A DNA stretch of 64,000 nt from Adenophora triphylla var. japonica (Eukaryota; Streptophyta; Magnoliopsida; Asterales; Campanulaceae), in assembly GCA_022495995.1 (NCBI GenBank), contig JAFEMH010000980.1, positions 434,001 to 498,000 of the forward strand. The letters run 5' to 3'. Below are positions 1-10,365 of the stretch, piece after piece. Made by a program: the position numbers and the translations under genes. Under the pieces are notes generated by a model. The model was given only the letters and a program-made list of their open reading frames with translations. It was not told the origin of the DNA and ran no database searches. Within the stretch, counting starts at the first letter, position 1, and each line of letters starts with the position of its first letter.

Positions 1-273
1 GTTTACCCCTTGGAAATTGGTCAGGCATGCTTTTCACCTCTATCAGATGCAAGTACCTTTGTGGTCCTTTACATTGTAACCTCTGTGTATTTTTCTGGTG
101 TCATGGTAAAGACCTCACGCAGCAAAATTTTCATTGTATTACCTTATTTTTTTTGTCCTATTCAACCTTGTGGTGATTTATTTTCTGACATGACATGTGC
201 GTCTAATGCTTGTACTTGCTCCAGCAGCATGAATATTGTCTGGCATTGCTCTTTCTGGTGCTTTTAATGTGTA
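1..273. other. T-rich non-coding sequence
   Basis: Pyrimidine-rich sequence of intron or intergenic character. The longest open frame (85 codons from 10) has no recognisable domain and a composition typical of chance frames. I see no repeat, RNA gene or transposon end here before the MITE that starts at 276. Confidence 0.4.
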
Positions 274-275
274 TA

Positions 276-560
276 CTCCCTCCGTCCCGGAACTTACTTC
301 ACAAACACTGTTTGCACTGGTTTTAAGGAGAGAGTATTATATTGAAAGTGTTGTGAGTGTGAAAATAAAATAGGAAAGAGAATGAGTGGAGAAAATAGTA
401 AATTATAATGGTGTTGTGAGTATTAAAATAATGTAGGAGAGAGAATGAGTGGAGGGAATAGTAAAGATTCCTTTCCATTTTAGGTAAGTTTTAAATGTGT
501 GAAGTAAGTTTTGGGACGCCTAAAAGGAAAAGTGTGAAGATTGTTCCGGGACGGAGGGAG
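276..560. mobile_element. Stowaway-like MITE (Tc1/mariner type)
   Basis: The ends are perfect 18-bp inverted repeats: CTCCCTCCGTCCCGGAAC at 276-293 and its complement at 543-560. Each is flanked by TA (274-275 and 561-562), the target duplication of Tc1/mariner elements. The CTCCCTCCGTCC terminus is the hallmark of plant Stowaway MITEs. The 285-bp interior is purine-rich and non-coding, so it would depend on a transposase encoded elsewhere. Confidence 0.9.
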
Positions 561-642
561 TACTTGATCAATTAATAATTAAATTGAACTTATCATAATT
601 TTTATTATAATTTTTATTGGCCGCACAAGCCAAGAACAAGAG

Positions 643-687
643 TTGTAAAATGATTTACGAATTTGAAATCCGTAAATCATTTTACAA
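643..687. repeat. Short perfect inverted repeat
   Basis: Two 17-bp arms (TTGTAAAATGATTTACG at 643-659 and its complement at 671-687) are separated by 11 bases. They could form a strong hairpin. It lies beside a fragment with PIF/Harbinger-like termini and may be the subterminal part of the same decayed MITE. Confidence 0.6.
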
Positions 688-699
688 AGAAAACCTCCT

Positions 700-867
700 T
701 TTTTTACATCCTTGTAAAATGTTTTACATTTGACTTTCTTTTACAAGTGGTTACCAAACACTCGAAAGTAGGTAAAACATTTTTCGAAAAACATTTTACT
801 TGAAACAAACACCCGAAAACAAGGAAAATATTTTTCGAAAAATGTTTTACATGAAACAAACGGAGCC
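700..867. mobile_element. PIF/Harbinger-like MITE fragment
   Basis: The right end reads AAACAAACGGAGCC followed by TAA, the same terminus as the complete element at 3274-4548. The inner part repeats a GTAAAACATTTTTCGAAAA-like block also found near the right end of that element. No matching left terminus was found, so the left boundary is approximate. Non-coding. Confidence 0.5.
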
Positions 868-929
868 TAAGTTTCAGCTTCTTGAAACGTGTCATAGTTT
901 AGGTTCTGGACTAAGATCTCTTTTGGACA

Positions 930-1196
930 ATGACCACTAAGGCAGGGTATACTGGCTCTAGTAACATTACTCCTCCGCAAAGTGATAAGGTGAAGACTGA
1001 AAATGCTGATGACTTGTCAAAAGAGCGGCCTTCAAAGAAAAACAGGAAGAAAGAAAAGGAGGTGGTGGAAAAGCCTTCTATCAAGTTCAAGATTGAGAAG
1101 AAGCTTATGGTCTTACCTCTTGAGACATCTGTCATTGCTCTGTTTTTACTTGTTTTGCTTGGTGCCTTTTATGTGGTAATTTTCAATCAGGTATAA
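930..1196 (+). CDS. Possible host exon: Lys-rich, single-pass membrane protein
   Basis: An 88-codon frame with a real ATG. Residues 1-55 are polar and lysine-rich (KERPSKKNRKKEKE), predicting a basic cytosolic or nucleoplasmic tail. Residues 60-88 form a hydrophobic stretch (LETSVIALFLLVLLGAFYVV), a probable membrane segment. At the 3' end the sequence CAG/GTATAA fits a plant 5' splice site, so the stop just after it may be intronic and this could be one exon of a longer gene. An in-frame stop lies six codons upstream, but exon-start positions remain possible. I do not recognise the family. It is the only stretch here with host-gene-like composition, and could also be a chance frame. Confidence 0.4.
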   Translation: MTTKAGYTGSSNITPPQSDKVKTENADDLSKERPSKKNRKKEKEVVEKPSIKFKIEKKLMVLPLETSVIALFLLVLLGAFYVVIFNQV

Positions 1197-1429
1197 TTGA
1201 ATGTAATGTTTGAAGCTTTGTTGACTTTATTGACTTTATTTGTTTTGATTTAAAGATATTTTAAGTTAAATTTTCAATCAGGTACAATTGAGAAATATTT
1301 ATAATATTAGTAATATTTTATTTTTAGAAAATAATTTTCTGCAACATAATTTTTCGTTGCAAATTAGGTTGCATACTATACTTGAAACTGAAAAATTTAG
1401 TTGCTAATTTAGTTCTACGTAACATATTT

Positions 1430-1715
1430 TTGAAACAGAACAATCAGTTACAAATAGAAACAGAAATAAATCAGTTGCAAATTTTAGAAATTGAAATAAC
1501 ATATTTGAAACAAAACAATCAGTTGCAATTAGAAACAAAAATAAATCAGTTGCAAATTTTAGAAACAGAAATAACATATTTGAAACAGAACAATCAGTTG
1601 CAATTAGAAACAGAAATAAATCAGTTGCAAATTTAGAAACAGAAATAACATATTTGAAACAGAAAAATCAGTTGCAAATTTAGAAACAGAAATAACATAT
1701 TTGAAACAGAAATAA
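1430..1715. repeat. 75-bp tandem repeat
   Basis: About four copies of a unit built from CAGTTGCAA, TAGAAACAGAAATAA and CATATTTGAAACAGAA, with a full period near 75 bp that shortens at the right end by loss of a subunit. It is A-rich on the plus strand and creates a Q/N/L-rich open frame (1382-1636) that I regard as non-coding. Confidence 0.75.
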
Positions 1716-1954
1716 CAGTTGTTTTTTGCAACGGATGTAAAAATTGTCCTAGGAAACACATTGCAACAGAATTTTCAACTACTTTTTCCGTTGCAAACAT
1801 TTTGCAACCACAAACAGCGGTCACATAAATTGCGACGAGGCTTCCTGCGTCTGCCTTTGCAACGAAAATTTTCGGTTGCAAACATCAATTTGCAACCGAT
1901 TTTCCTGAATTGCAACCGAAAAATCCGTTTCAGTTGCCCTGTTTTCTTGTAGTA
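1716..1954. mobile_element. CACTA-like terminal region (tentative)
   Basis: The segment holds many copies of TTGCAAC/GTTGCAA in both orientations (for example near 1730, 1760, 1790, 1805, 1858, 1876, 1890 and 1910) and ends in TTTTCTTGTAGT at 1942-1953. Plant En/Spm (CACTA) elements end in TTTTCTTGTAGTG and carry dense subterminal repeats, so this resembles their 3' end with the last base changed to A. No matching 5' CACTA end or 3-bp duplication was found. Confidence 0.35.
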
Positions 1955-2037
1955 ATGTTCAAGAGACGAGTGAAAGTGATTTTTTTTTTAATGGGTTGGA
2001 GTGATCCGAGGAAAGTGATTTTTGTAACACTTGGGAT

Positions 2038-2795
2038 TAGGGGTGGACATGGTTCGATTTGGTTCGGTTTGGAAGGAATTTGGAGACCAAACCGCTAGTA
2101 CTCGGTTTGGAAAAATCCCAAACCAAACCGAATCATAGAAAATTTCAAACCAAACCACCTCGGTTTGGTTCGGTTCGGTCTCAAACCACGGTTTCATAAA
2201 CGGTTCAAACCGTGGTCCGAACTGCGGTCTAGACCGCTATCCGAACTACAAACCTGTCTAACTAAAAGCGTTGCTCTTTACATATTTTTTTATCAAACTA
2301 GCAATCATATATATTAAACATAAAACACAAATACTATTATCCAAATAGGAATGAGTTTTAGTAAACTGAAAGTTCATTGTTATAACAAGTACAACAAAAG
2401 AAACCATCTCAAAACAAATTACAAGACATTGTCTAAAATAAAGATACAAAATTACAAATTCAAGATTCAACCATTAAATAAAAGTCAAATGTCTTAGTAG
2501 CAAGATAAAAGTATCAAACCAAATAGATTATACCAAGAATTTCATGGTTCGGTTCCGTGGTTCGGTTTCACGGTTTGGTTTCACGGTTCTAAACCGCGGT
2601 TCGGTCTGAATCGGTTTGGTTCGGTTCGGTTTGGTTCGATTTTGAGGTTCCAGACTGCGAGCTGAACCGAACCATACGATTTAATAAATTTTCAAACCAA
2701 GCTAAACCATTTATAGAAAAAAGCCAAACCAAACTGCGTGATTTGGTTCGGTTCGATCTCAAACCGCGATTTGAACCGAACCATGTCCACCCCTA
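2038..2795. mobile_element. Non-autonomous hAT-like element
   Basis: The ends are perfect inverted repeats, TAGGGGTGGACATGG at 2038-2052 and its complement at 2781-2795. The 8-bp duplication CTTGGGAT lies on both sides (2030-2037 and 2796-2803), as expected for hAT transposition. Subterminal zones are packed with GGTTCGGTTTGG-type repeats facing outward from both ends, candidate transposase-binding arrays. The AT-rich centre (2260-2520) has no coding capacity. Confidence 0.92.
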
Positions 2796-3273
2796 CTTGG
2801 GATGTCACTTGCGTTTATTTCGATTTTTGGTGTTCTTCAAAGAACCATTTAGTTAGTTGTTGTATTGGTTGGTGAATATAGATTATGAAATGTTGTTGGT
2901 GGTGATTTGTATGAAGTTAGTTGGTGGGTGGGTGGAGGGTGGCAACAACAATATTGGGTTGAAAGTTGTGGCAAGGTTGTTAGTGTAGGTGATGTTAACG
3001 GGGGTTATTAATATGATTAACTATTATTCATCGAGGGAAATATTAGATTTTTTTGTCGACTTCGTTAGTTTTTGTTAAATATGGTGAAATAACATAATTA
3101 ACTAACCCCTTAAAATGTCATAAAATGTCATCTGGCTTGCACATGAGTGCCATTTCGTTAGATTTTTAACTTTCCATCCATTTTTCATCACATTGCTCAT
3201 GTTCGCTAAATAGAGGAATCAGGATGCAACAAATTCAAATTTGATAATCAATTGCAAAATCAAGTAAAACTTA
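2796..3273. other. Intergenic sequence, no feature seen
   Basis: Between two DNA elements. The part after the hAT duplication is GT-rich (2880-2960), then becomes AT-rich. I see no long open frame, RNA gene, LTR or terminal repeat here. Confidence 0.5.
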
Positions 3274-4548
3274 GGCTCCGTTTGTTTGAGGGAAAATATT
3301 TGTCAGAAAACGTTTTTCGCATTTTTCGATGTTTGGTAAGCACCAAATTTTTATACACCCCCACGTTACCCACCCCTACCCCATCCCCTCATAAAAAAAT
3401 TAAAATGACTTACAGATTTTTTTTAAAGAAAATATTTTTTGAAAAATGTTAACACCCTCACACATACACACCTAACTTTTTATACACCCCACGTTACCCA
3501 CCCCTATCCCAACCCCTCATAAAAAATTATTTATATTAAAATTAAAATTTTCAATTCTCCCTCCATCACCACCACCACCCCCTACCCTACCCCACTCACC
3601 ACCACCCCAACTACACTCACCACCACCAACCCCCAACCCCCGCACAACCCACCCCGGTCGAGTAAAAAAAAAAATTTAATCATTTTAAATTTATTTTTAA
3701 TAACTCCCCACCGCACTCCATTCACCACCACGACCCCCACCCCCTGCCTCCCCCCCTCCCCATCAGGTAAAAAAAATTAATCATTTTAAATTTATTTTTA
3801 ACAACTCCCTACCCCTCTCCACTCACCCCCGCACCCCGTCGGGTCAAAAAAATTAACCATTTTAAATCTATTTTTAACAACTCCCCGCTCAAACCACCAC
3901 CACCACGTCAAGGTCAAAAAATATTTTTTATTCATTTTAAAATTGAATTTTAATAAACCCCCCCGCTCCTAATCAATTTTTTTATTCATATTAAAATTAT
4001 TTTTGAACAACCCTCGCCACCCCCACCACCCCACCAACCCACCCACCAACCACCAACCCCCTCCCACGATTAAACTTTTTTTACTTATAATTAAATTAAT
4101 TTACTTTTTAACAACTCCCCCACCCAACCCACTCCCCTACTCTCGGCCACCCACCTTACCTCCTCCACAGTCTCGGCTACCCACCCTACCCTATCACCAC
4201 CCTAGCCTACCATTATCTTACCCTATATATTTCCCCCACCACCCTATCATACCCCTATCCTACCCTGTCCCACACCCACCCACCTCACTCCTACTAATCC
4301 CCACCTCCTACCCTACCACCCCACCTCTATCACCCTATCCCATCCTATCTATTTCAACTTATCTCAAATTTTGTTTTTATCGAAAAATATTTTCATTGAA
4401 CACATGAATTTTTTTACGGAAAACATTTTTCTTAACAAACAATCGAAAACATATTTATCTCATTTTTCAGAAAATATTTTTATTTTCCGAAAAACATTTT
4501 ACATGAAATCATTTTCCTTAAGTAATTTTAAGAAAAACAAACGGAGCC
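3274..4548. mobile_element. PIF/Harbinger-like non-autonomous element with C-rich core
   Basis: It starts GGCTCCGTTTGTTT at 3274 and ends in the near complement, AAACAAACGGAGCC, at 4548. TTA flanks both ends (3271-3273 and 4549-4551), the usual PIF/Harbinger duplication. The interior is extremely strand-asymmetric: 3340-4360 is C-rich with almost no G on the plus strand and repeats blocks of ACAACTCCCC, CACCACCACCC and TTCATTTTAAATTTATTTTTAA. The Pro-rich frame at 4003-4407 follows from this composition. Terminal 100-200 bp carry GAAAAATATTTT-type motifs facing each other. Confidence 0.8.
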
Positions 4549-4631
4549 TTAGGTAATTAAATTGCAATTGGCCCATTTTTAATTTGCTTTGGGTCCGTAA
4601 TAATTAGTTTGTTTTTGGTACTTTTTGACTT

Positions 4632-4848
4632 GTTTGTTTGTTTTTTTTTTTTCTTTTTATTTTTCTTTTTTTTTTCCTAAAAAGAAGGGGATCAACACAT
4701 TTCACCGCTCCCCCCATGATGCACTTCACAGAGGCGCCTAGCTATGCTAGGGAGGGCAATATCATTCCCTCTAACCACTGGTGGGGGAATCGAACCCATG
4801 ACCTCCATGTTGAAAGCCATGAACTCTAACCATCAGGCTAAGACCCCA
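4632..4848 (-). mobile_element. tRNA-derived SINE
   Basis: On the minus strand the element begins near 4848 with GGGGTCTTAGCCTGATGGTT, which holds a tRNA-like A box (TAGCCTGATGG). About 45 bases further is GGGTTCGATTCCC, a perfect B box (GGTTCGANTCC). It ends in an A-rich tail, seen as the T-rich run 4632-4678 on the plus strand. This is a pol III promoter-bearing SINE, mobilised by LINE machinery. Similar TTTTGGTA motifs near 4613 and 4853 might be a decayed target duplication. Confidence 0.8.
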
Positions 4849-4962
4849 CGTGCTTTTGGTATATGAACTATGAAGTGTTTTTGGTATATGAATGGAGTTT
4901 GAAGTTTCTAATCAATTTTGGGCAAATTGCAAATTGGTGTTCTAAGTTTTACACAAATTCGC

Positions 4963-5507
4963 TGTAACGATCCTAACTCTAGGCCCTAATTTTAATACCA
5001 TATTATATGCTTTTAATATTATTGTTAATATTATGTGTTCAATTTTATATCTTTGAATTAGTATATTAGGATGAGATGATTAAGAAATAAAATAAAGTTC
5101 ATGGGGAAAGTATAATAATTGACTATAAATAGATGAGTATAGTTAGGATTTTATTTTATAGAGAAAGGAAGTAAAGAATTTAAATTCATTTTTTGATTAA
5201 AGGGGGCTTTATTTTAGAAGTAGGGAAGCCTTAAAATTCATCTAGGCATGGGGGGCCATACCCATAAAATCCTCCCCTTCAACCTTAGTCAATGACCCAT
5301 GCTTTCCCCCTTACTCTTTCATCCTTCTCATACTTTCTCCTTCATTCTTCTTACTTCTTCCTTAGCAAATGCCCCATGGAAAACCTCCATTGAAAGCCTC
5401 ACCTTCCAAGGCACATAGCAAGCCAATTTCTCATCCATTTTCAAATTCAAGAGTACTTTTGAGGTTGGGACAACTAGAGGAATCAATCAAGCTAAGAAGA
5501 TCATCTT
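4963..5507 (+). repeat. TE1 5' LTR, left part
   Basis: Begins TGTAACGATCCTAACTC and matches the start of the 3' LTR at 17401. A TATAAATA box lies at 5124-5131. The LTR is interrupted at 5507 by the Copia element, and its sequence resumes at 11206 after the duplicated ATCTT. Confidence 0.95.
5124..5131 (+). promoter_or_regulatory. TATA box candidate 1 in TE1 LTR
   Basis: TATAAATA in the context GACTATAAATAGATG, about 160 bases into the LTR; the same box is present in the 3' LTR near 17562. A second TATA candidate lies deeper in the LTR at 11814, so the real transcription start is undecided. Confidence 0.55.
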
Positions 5508-5799
5508 TGTTGGAAATGGGTAACGGAAAGTTAAGTTTGACTTAACGTTGACCTAGATTTCTAACGGAAGTTCGTTATGTGTTAACGGAACTAGTTACAA
5601 AATGTATTCTACATTTGTTGTAGATTATTAAACTCATTTAATGTCTCAAAACCATTTAGGGTGAATGAGAATTAATGACAAGTATTTTTGTAACTTAACG
5701 GAAGTTAAATAAAGGGTTAAAATTGATTTGAATTAGCCAAAACGTGCTTGGGTGATTGATCAATCGCAAGCTGTTCGAAGAGGCAATTTTCTGGGCTTC

Positions 5800-5906
5800 A
5801 GCGCGGTCGCGCTCCAGCCTAGAGCGGCCGCGCTGAGTTAAGTAAAACATGGGGTTGATCTCGGCATGCCAGCGCGGTCGCGCTCAAGGCAAGAGCGGCC
5901 GCGCTC
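5800..5906. promoter_or_regulatory. Cluster of four CpG palindromes in Copia U3
   Basis: AGCGCGGTCGCGCT occurs at 5800-5813 and 5871-5884, alternating with AGAGCGGCCGCGCT-type copies at 5821-5834 and 5893-5906. The core alternates between GCGGTCGC and GCGGCCGC. The cluster lies 65 bases upstream of TTTAAATA (5971-5978), the usual position of LTR enhancers. The 3' LTR repeats it from 10658. Confidence 0.7.
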
Positions 5907-5970
5907 TTACGCAGAATCTGAACAGTTTTGGCACCTCTTGGAGTGAACAGCCATGAACCCTTTAACTTTC

Positions 5971-5978
5971 TTTAAATA
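5971..5978 (+). promoter_or_regulatory. TATA-like box, Copia LTR
   Basis: TTTAAATA about 460 bases into the LTR, followed by a pyrimidine-rich, leader-like sequence. It is the best promoter candidate downstream of the palindrome cluster. Confidence 0.5.
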
Positions 5979-6380
5979 GTTTCCCTCCGAATTTCAATTT
6001 ACACATACAGTCATTTGAGCCTTCCAACCCTCTAGAGAGATAGATTAACATAGCCAAATCATATCATCTTGTTGCATCAAATCTTTTCAAGTCCAAAGTT
6101 CAAAACATTGAGTTGTTCGTTAGATTAGTTATATTGGAGTGCTCCTTATAACTAATAGTTAAGTCGTTTTATCTTACGAGAGTTTTGTTATTCAACCGTA
6201 AGCACCTGTGCGGGACAAATAACTCTTACGGAGATTGTATTAAATACAAGACTCGACTTTAATTCTTTTGTTTTTCAATCTCCGTTACTTTTGCTGTCAG
6301 TTTTTTCGTTAAGTCTTAAAGAAGCTTAGCAATTGTCCAACAATCGTAAGAGTTAATTACGCTTCTTCAAGATCTTCAAG

Positions 6381-7106
6381 ATGGCAAACGAAAAAGACTC
6401 CACAGAATCAAGTCAAGGGAATTTGACGCCTCCTTCTCAAGGTGACGCTACGTTCAACAATGTTACACCGTCTCACCCGGTTCATGGTAAGAAACCTCCT
6501 TCACGTACAACCTCAAGGGTTGCACCTCTTAATGCTCTCCCTCCGTCTCATGTGTTCGTACATGCGGAAAGACCGGGTATTCTTACCGGGATGAACTTTA
6601 AAAGGTGGCAACAGAAAATGTTGGTCTATTTGACAACATTAAAATTGGTGCATTTTCTTTGGGAATATCCACCATTGATATCCGACGAGGATGAATCCAA
6701 AGCAAAGAATGAATTGGATACTTGGAATCACAGCGATTTCTTGTGTCGCAATTATATTCTTAATGGCTTGGATTACGCACAATACAAGGTGTGTTGTGGA
6801 ATAAAGACCGCGAGAGAACTTTGGGACTTTCTCGAGATGCACAATACTATGTGTATTGTGACTAAAAGATCGAAAGTGAACTTGGTGGAAAGAAGTACCG
6901 GAAACAAGAGAAAGAAAACCGGGAAAGTGAAGAGGACCGCCAAGAAGGTCAAAGGTAGTTGTTTTAATTGTGGCAAACCCGGGCATATGGCTAGGGAATG
7001 TCGACATCCTAGAATCAACAACCAAGATGGAAACCCTCTTCAAGCCAATGTGAATGAAGATAGAAATGTTCCATTGGACTTTGATCAACTTAGCCTAGGG
7101 GCATAA
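6381..7106 (+). CDS. gag: Copia gag, internally shortened
   Basis: Open frame of 241 codons whose ATG follows the 5' LTR by 38 bases. Residues ~62-155 match the N-terminal half of Copia gag (UBN2-type), with FKRWQQKMLVYLTTLKLVHF and DFLCRNYILNGL. Around residue 155 (EMHNTMC) the sequence jumps straight to a basic region and one zinc knuckle, CFNCGKPGHMAREC at ~194-207 (CX2CX4HX4C). Related gags have roughly 100 more residues there, so much of the capsid C-terminal half seems deleted in frame. It could bind RNA but is unlikely to build a full capsid alone. The stop at 7104-7106 ends the frame and no pol frame continues from it. Confidence 0.85.
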   Translation: MANEKDSTESSQGNLTPPSQGDATFNNVTPSHPVHGKKPPSRTTSRVAPLNALPPSHVFVHAERPGILTGMNFKRWQQKMLVYLTTLKLVHFLWEYPPLISDEDESKAKNELDTWNHSDFLCRNYILNGLDYAQYKVCCGIKTARELWDFLEMHNTMCIVTKRSKVNLVERSTGNKRKKTGKVKRTAKKVKGSCFNCGKPGHMARECRHPRINNQDGNPLQANVNEDRNVPLDFDQLSLGA

Positions 7107-9800
7107 GATTGAATAGACCAAATGTGGTTATTGTGTTAGTAAAGGGTACCTTGTTGAAGGACTCCTTAACTTAAATTGTAATTGTTTATCCGCCTAAGTG
7201 CGAAGAATAAAATTTCAAATGTTATTTACTTGGTTTGAAGTGTTCCAATTGTTATGGCGTGTTCAATTAGGTTAAGTAAATTGAAATTCACTAAGTCGAC
7301 GAGTTAATTTAAAATTACTACCTAAGATGAAGTTTGATTCGCAAATCAATTGTGATTTCTTTTGTAGAAATCAGTTCAAACCGAGAGATAGTAAATAGAT
7401 AGTTCTTTACTTCTATTTATGATTGCATTTGATAATGCAAAAGTTCGTCTTTTGGAATAGTAAAACCTTAAAGTTTTAAGTAAACAATCAGGTTTGTGAT
7501 TCATCTTAATTAGCAATTAAGAGTTTCGAAGTGATAGAGGTGGTTAGTATGTAATACCGTTTGAAAAATAATTGTTGGGACGCTGACACTTATTTATCAA
7601 ACGAATGCTTCTTACACACTCAAATCAATTGAAAAAGGAAGATAGAACTTTTAAGGAGATGGTAAACTCCTTATTGATAAGTTCCGTCTTATGTGGGTAT
7701 ACCTAGCAAAGGTAGAAATATCTAAACCTAAAGAGGTTAAGATAGGACCCAAAACCATGGATTACGTTTCCATTGGATATGCAAACTAACAGTATTGCAT
7801 ATAGATTTGTGACGAACAAATTTGAAATGAAAAATGCAATATTCTTCAACCGATTTTCCTTCCAGGGAAAAATGGTTGAAGAAACCTCACTTAAACATAG
7901 ATATAACTATGTCGTCGGTTCATCTCAAGGAGATGAAAGACATTGTAGATAACTTGGTTATTACAATTAAATGACTCCACATAAAAGAAAATATTAAATA
8001 TGAATTAGGACATTCATAAAATATTGATATGTGGAGGTACACCTCAAGTGTGGGGGTACAAGCTAAATACATAAGTTCTATTGATATGAACTTCTAGTAT
8101 TAACAGAACCGTTAAAGCTGTTACGATTAAAAGAATGGATCATCATATATGTGGAAGTTATTTGATGATAAAAACTCCTAACGAATTTGAAGTATTCGTA
8201 AGTCGTTTTATAAATACCTAAAGCGTGGGGGTATTCGGCTAAAGTAGAAATACTTAAGCAAGACATGTTATATTCTCTGAGAATATACTTCCTTGAAATG
8301 ATAGGAAATGCATAAATTTTAATAAGAAAATTTATAGAAATGGTGGTGGTCTTCTTAATAAGAAGAAAAACCAAGATACAGTTGAAGGATAAATGCATCC
8401 TATTCTATTTTGGAAGATGATTGATCTTCCTATGCGAACCATTGGGTTGCAAAAAAAAAAATAGATATGCCAAGGATGAAACCTTTTAATATTAGACTAC
8501 AAACGGTCCATCTCAAAGTTTAGGATGAAGGACTTAGACGTAGTAAAAGGGCAAGAGTGGAAAAGTCTTTTGGTCACTGATTTTCTATCATTTATGTTGG
8601 AAAACGAATCAGCAACTGTTAAGGAAGCGTTATCTGGTCCGGATAATTCATTCTGGAAAGAGGCTATTAATAGTAAGATAACAATTCATAATGCTTAATA
8701 ATACTTGGGAATTGGTAGATCTCCCTCTAAATTGCAAACCATTAGGTTGCAATTGGATTCTTAAAAAGAAAGTATAAAGCCTATGAATCTGTTGATAAGT
8801 AGAAAGCCAGGATAGTTGTCAAAAGGACATTATGATTCATGCAAGATTATCCAAAATGACACAACGGGCGTTCTATGTCGCACAACCGTGTTGGATCTAC
8901 TTGTGTATTCATATGGACTAAACAAGCAACTAAACAGTGGCATAAGAAGTTCGATAGAACTATGTTATCAAATGGATTCAAGATTAATGAATGTGACAAA
9001 TGTGTCTACATACATTAAAGGAACATACGAATCATTTGTTAATAGTACGTCCTTACGTGGATAACAATGGTAGTCATGAATTGATCATGAATACCAAAGA
9101 CATGTTAAAGAAGAACTTTGACATGAAAGATATGGGATTAGCCGATATTATATTAGAGATAAAGATCTCTAGAACATCGAAGGATTAGTTCCTTCATAGT
9201 CCCATTATCTTGAAAAAGTACTTCGAAAGTTCAAATAAATTCTTGAGAGGTAATCTACGTAAAGTAGATCTACGAAAGGTAGACTCTAAGGAGGTCAAAC
9301 CACTTAGAGATACTAATTTTTGGGAAGTCGAAACGGTACGTAGATAATAACCACTTGAAGAAACGACCGATAGAAGAATTTGTTCACTCGAAGGGGTGAT
9401 CATTCTAGATAGACTAAAAGTCTAATTGTAATTTCTATCAATCACCGGAATAGTATAATCATAGTACTTGGTGTACTTAAAAATATACTTATGATTAACG
9501 ATTACAATTCCTGTAAGTTGAATGGTCTTGAAAGATATTCCTTTGTGGAATAAGTTTGTGTCTACATGACCTAAGGCATTGTGACGACAATGAGAAATAG
9601 GAAAAGGTGTAGAACATCATGGTAAGTCTAGACATAATGGTCTTAGACACACTACCATAATACAATTGATCTCAAAATGCGACTGTCACAACTAGCCATG
9701 TGAAGTCAAATTCGGATCCGTCTACCTAAGGGTAGTAATAAAGATCAAGCTGTATAAAGCTGTTAAGGGAATGGGTTTAAAACCCACAACAAAAGAACTT
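7107..9800 (+). pseudogene. pol: Degenerate Copia pol
   Basis: No long open frame. Recognisable pieces in order: an RT start at about 8600-8780 (ALSGPDNSFWKEAI, then NTWELVDLPLNCKPLGCNWI across frame changes), RT middle near 8815-8990, and the late RT block at 9050-9185 (NTKDMLKKNFDMKDMGLAD). From 7107 to 8570, where protease and integrase should lie, I recognise no domain; GTGGGGGTA-type purine blocks recur there (8048, 8226). Many stops and frameshifts make this part of pol non-functional. Limits are approximate. Confidence 0.75.
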
Positions 9801-10365
9801 ATAGCGGACACTCAACCTTGAGAAATGGAGATCCCAGGCCCTTGGTTCAATGAGACAACCAAGTTATAAGCTCTAGTAGAGTTACTTGGAAACAACAACT
9901 CGGTTTATTAACCTGGAGATGTTGAATACTCATTCCCAGAACATCCGAGTACAAGCACATGCGTACGGCGGTGGTAAGGATAAGTTGAGAAAACTTTTAA
10001 TGATTTCTATACCTACGGGTGGAGTAGTGCATGATACTCCTTATAGTGAGAATCACCTATATAAGCGAGAGGTAATTAGGCCGCCTTTAAATGAACGCTT
10101 ATGAATGAGATACGGTCCAGGGCCAAAATGGACAAAACGTGAGAACAACAATTGTTAGAAATGTTATTATGTGAGTATTATTGTCTTGGTATACACCCGA
10201 CAATCACTGGTTCAAAGCGACTCGCTACCAAATGGCTAGTATATCCGATAATATTTCACTAGGGAAGATTCAAGGCCACAAGCTATCTATCCCAATGTAA
10301 TAATAGTTAGCCGGAACTTTGGACGAAATTGCATTCATGCATTAATTGTCATTCATGTGGGGGAT
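9801..10365 (+). other. Copia 3' non-coding region and polypurine tract
   Basis: No retroelement domain is recognisable, and RNase H is absent or unrecognisable. The region ends in TGTGGGGGA just before the 3' LTR at 10366, the polypurine tract expected for second-strand priming. Confidence 0.6.

Larger units (their letters stand above)
5508..6342 (+). repeat. Copia 5' LTR
   Basis: 835 bp, TGTTGG to CCAACA. It contains four CpG-rich palindromes (5800-5906), a TTTAAATA box at 5971-5978 and a leader-like region. The bases after it (ATCGTAAGAG) do not begin with TGG, so no standard tRNA primer site is visible at the expected place. Confidence 0.95.

Noticed and set aside
1382..1636. Leu/Gln/Asn-rich frame as a coiled-coil protein
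   Set aside because: It is a translation of a 75-bp tandem repeat and has no gene context.
4003..4407. 134-codon proline-rich frame as an extensin-like gene
   Set aside because: It follows from the G-poor, CCC-rich composition inside a MITE and shows no SPPPP pattern or signal peptide.
5821..5906. GCGGCCGC (NotI) sites as cloning vector contamination
   Set aside because: They are variants of a repeated native palindrome present in both Copia LTRs and in TE1 LTRs; no vector sequence flanks them.
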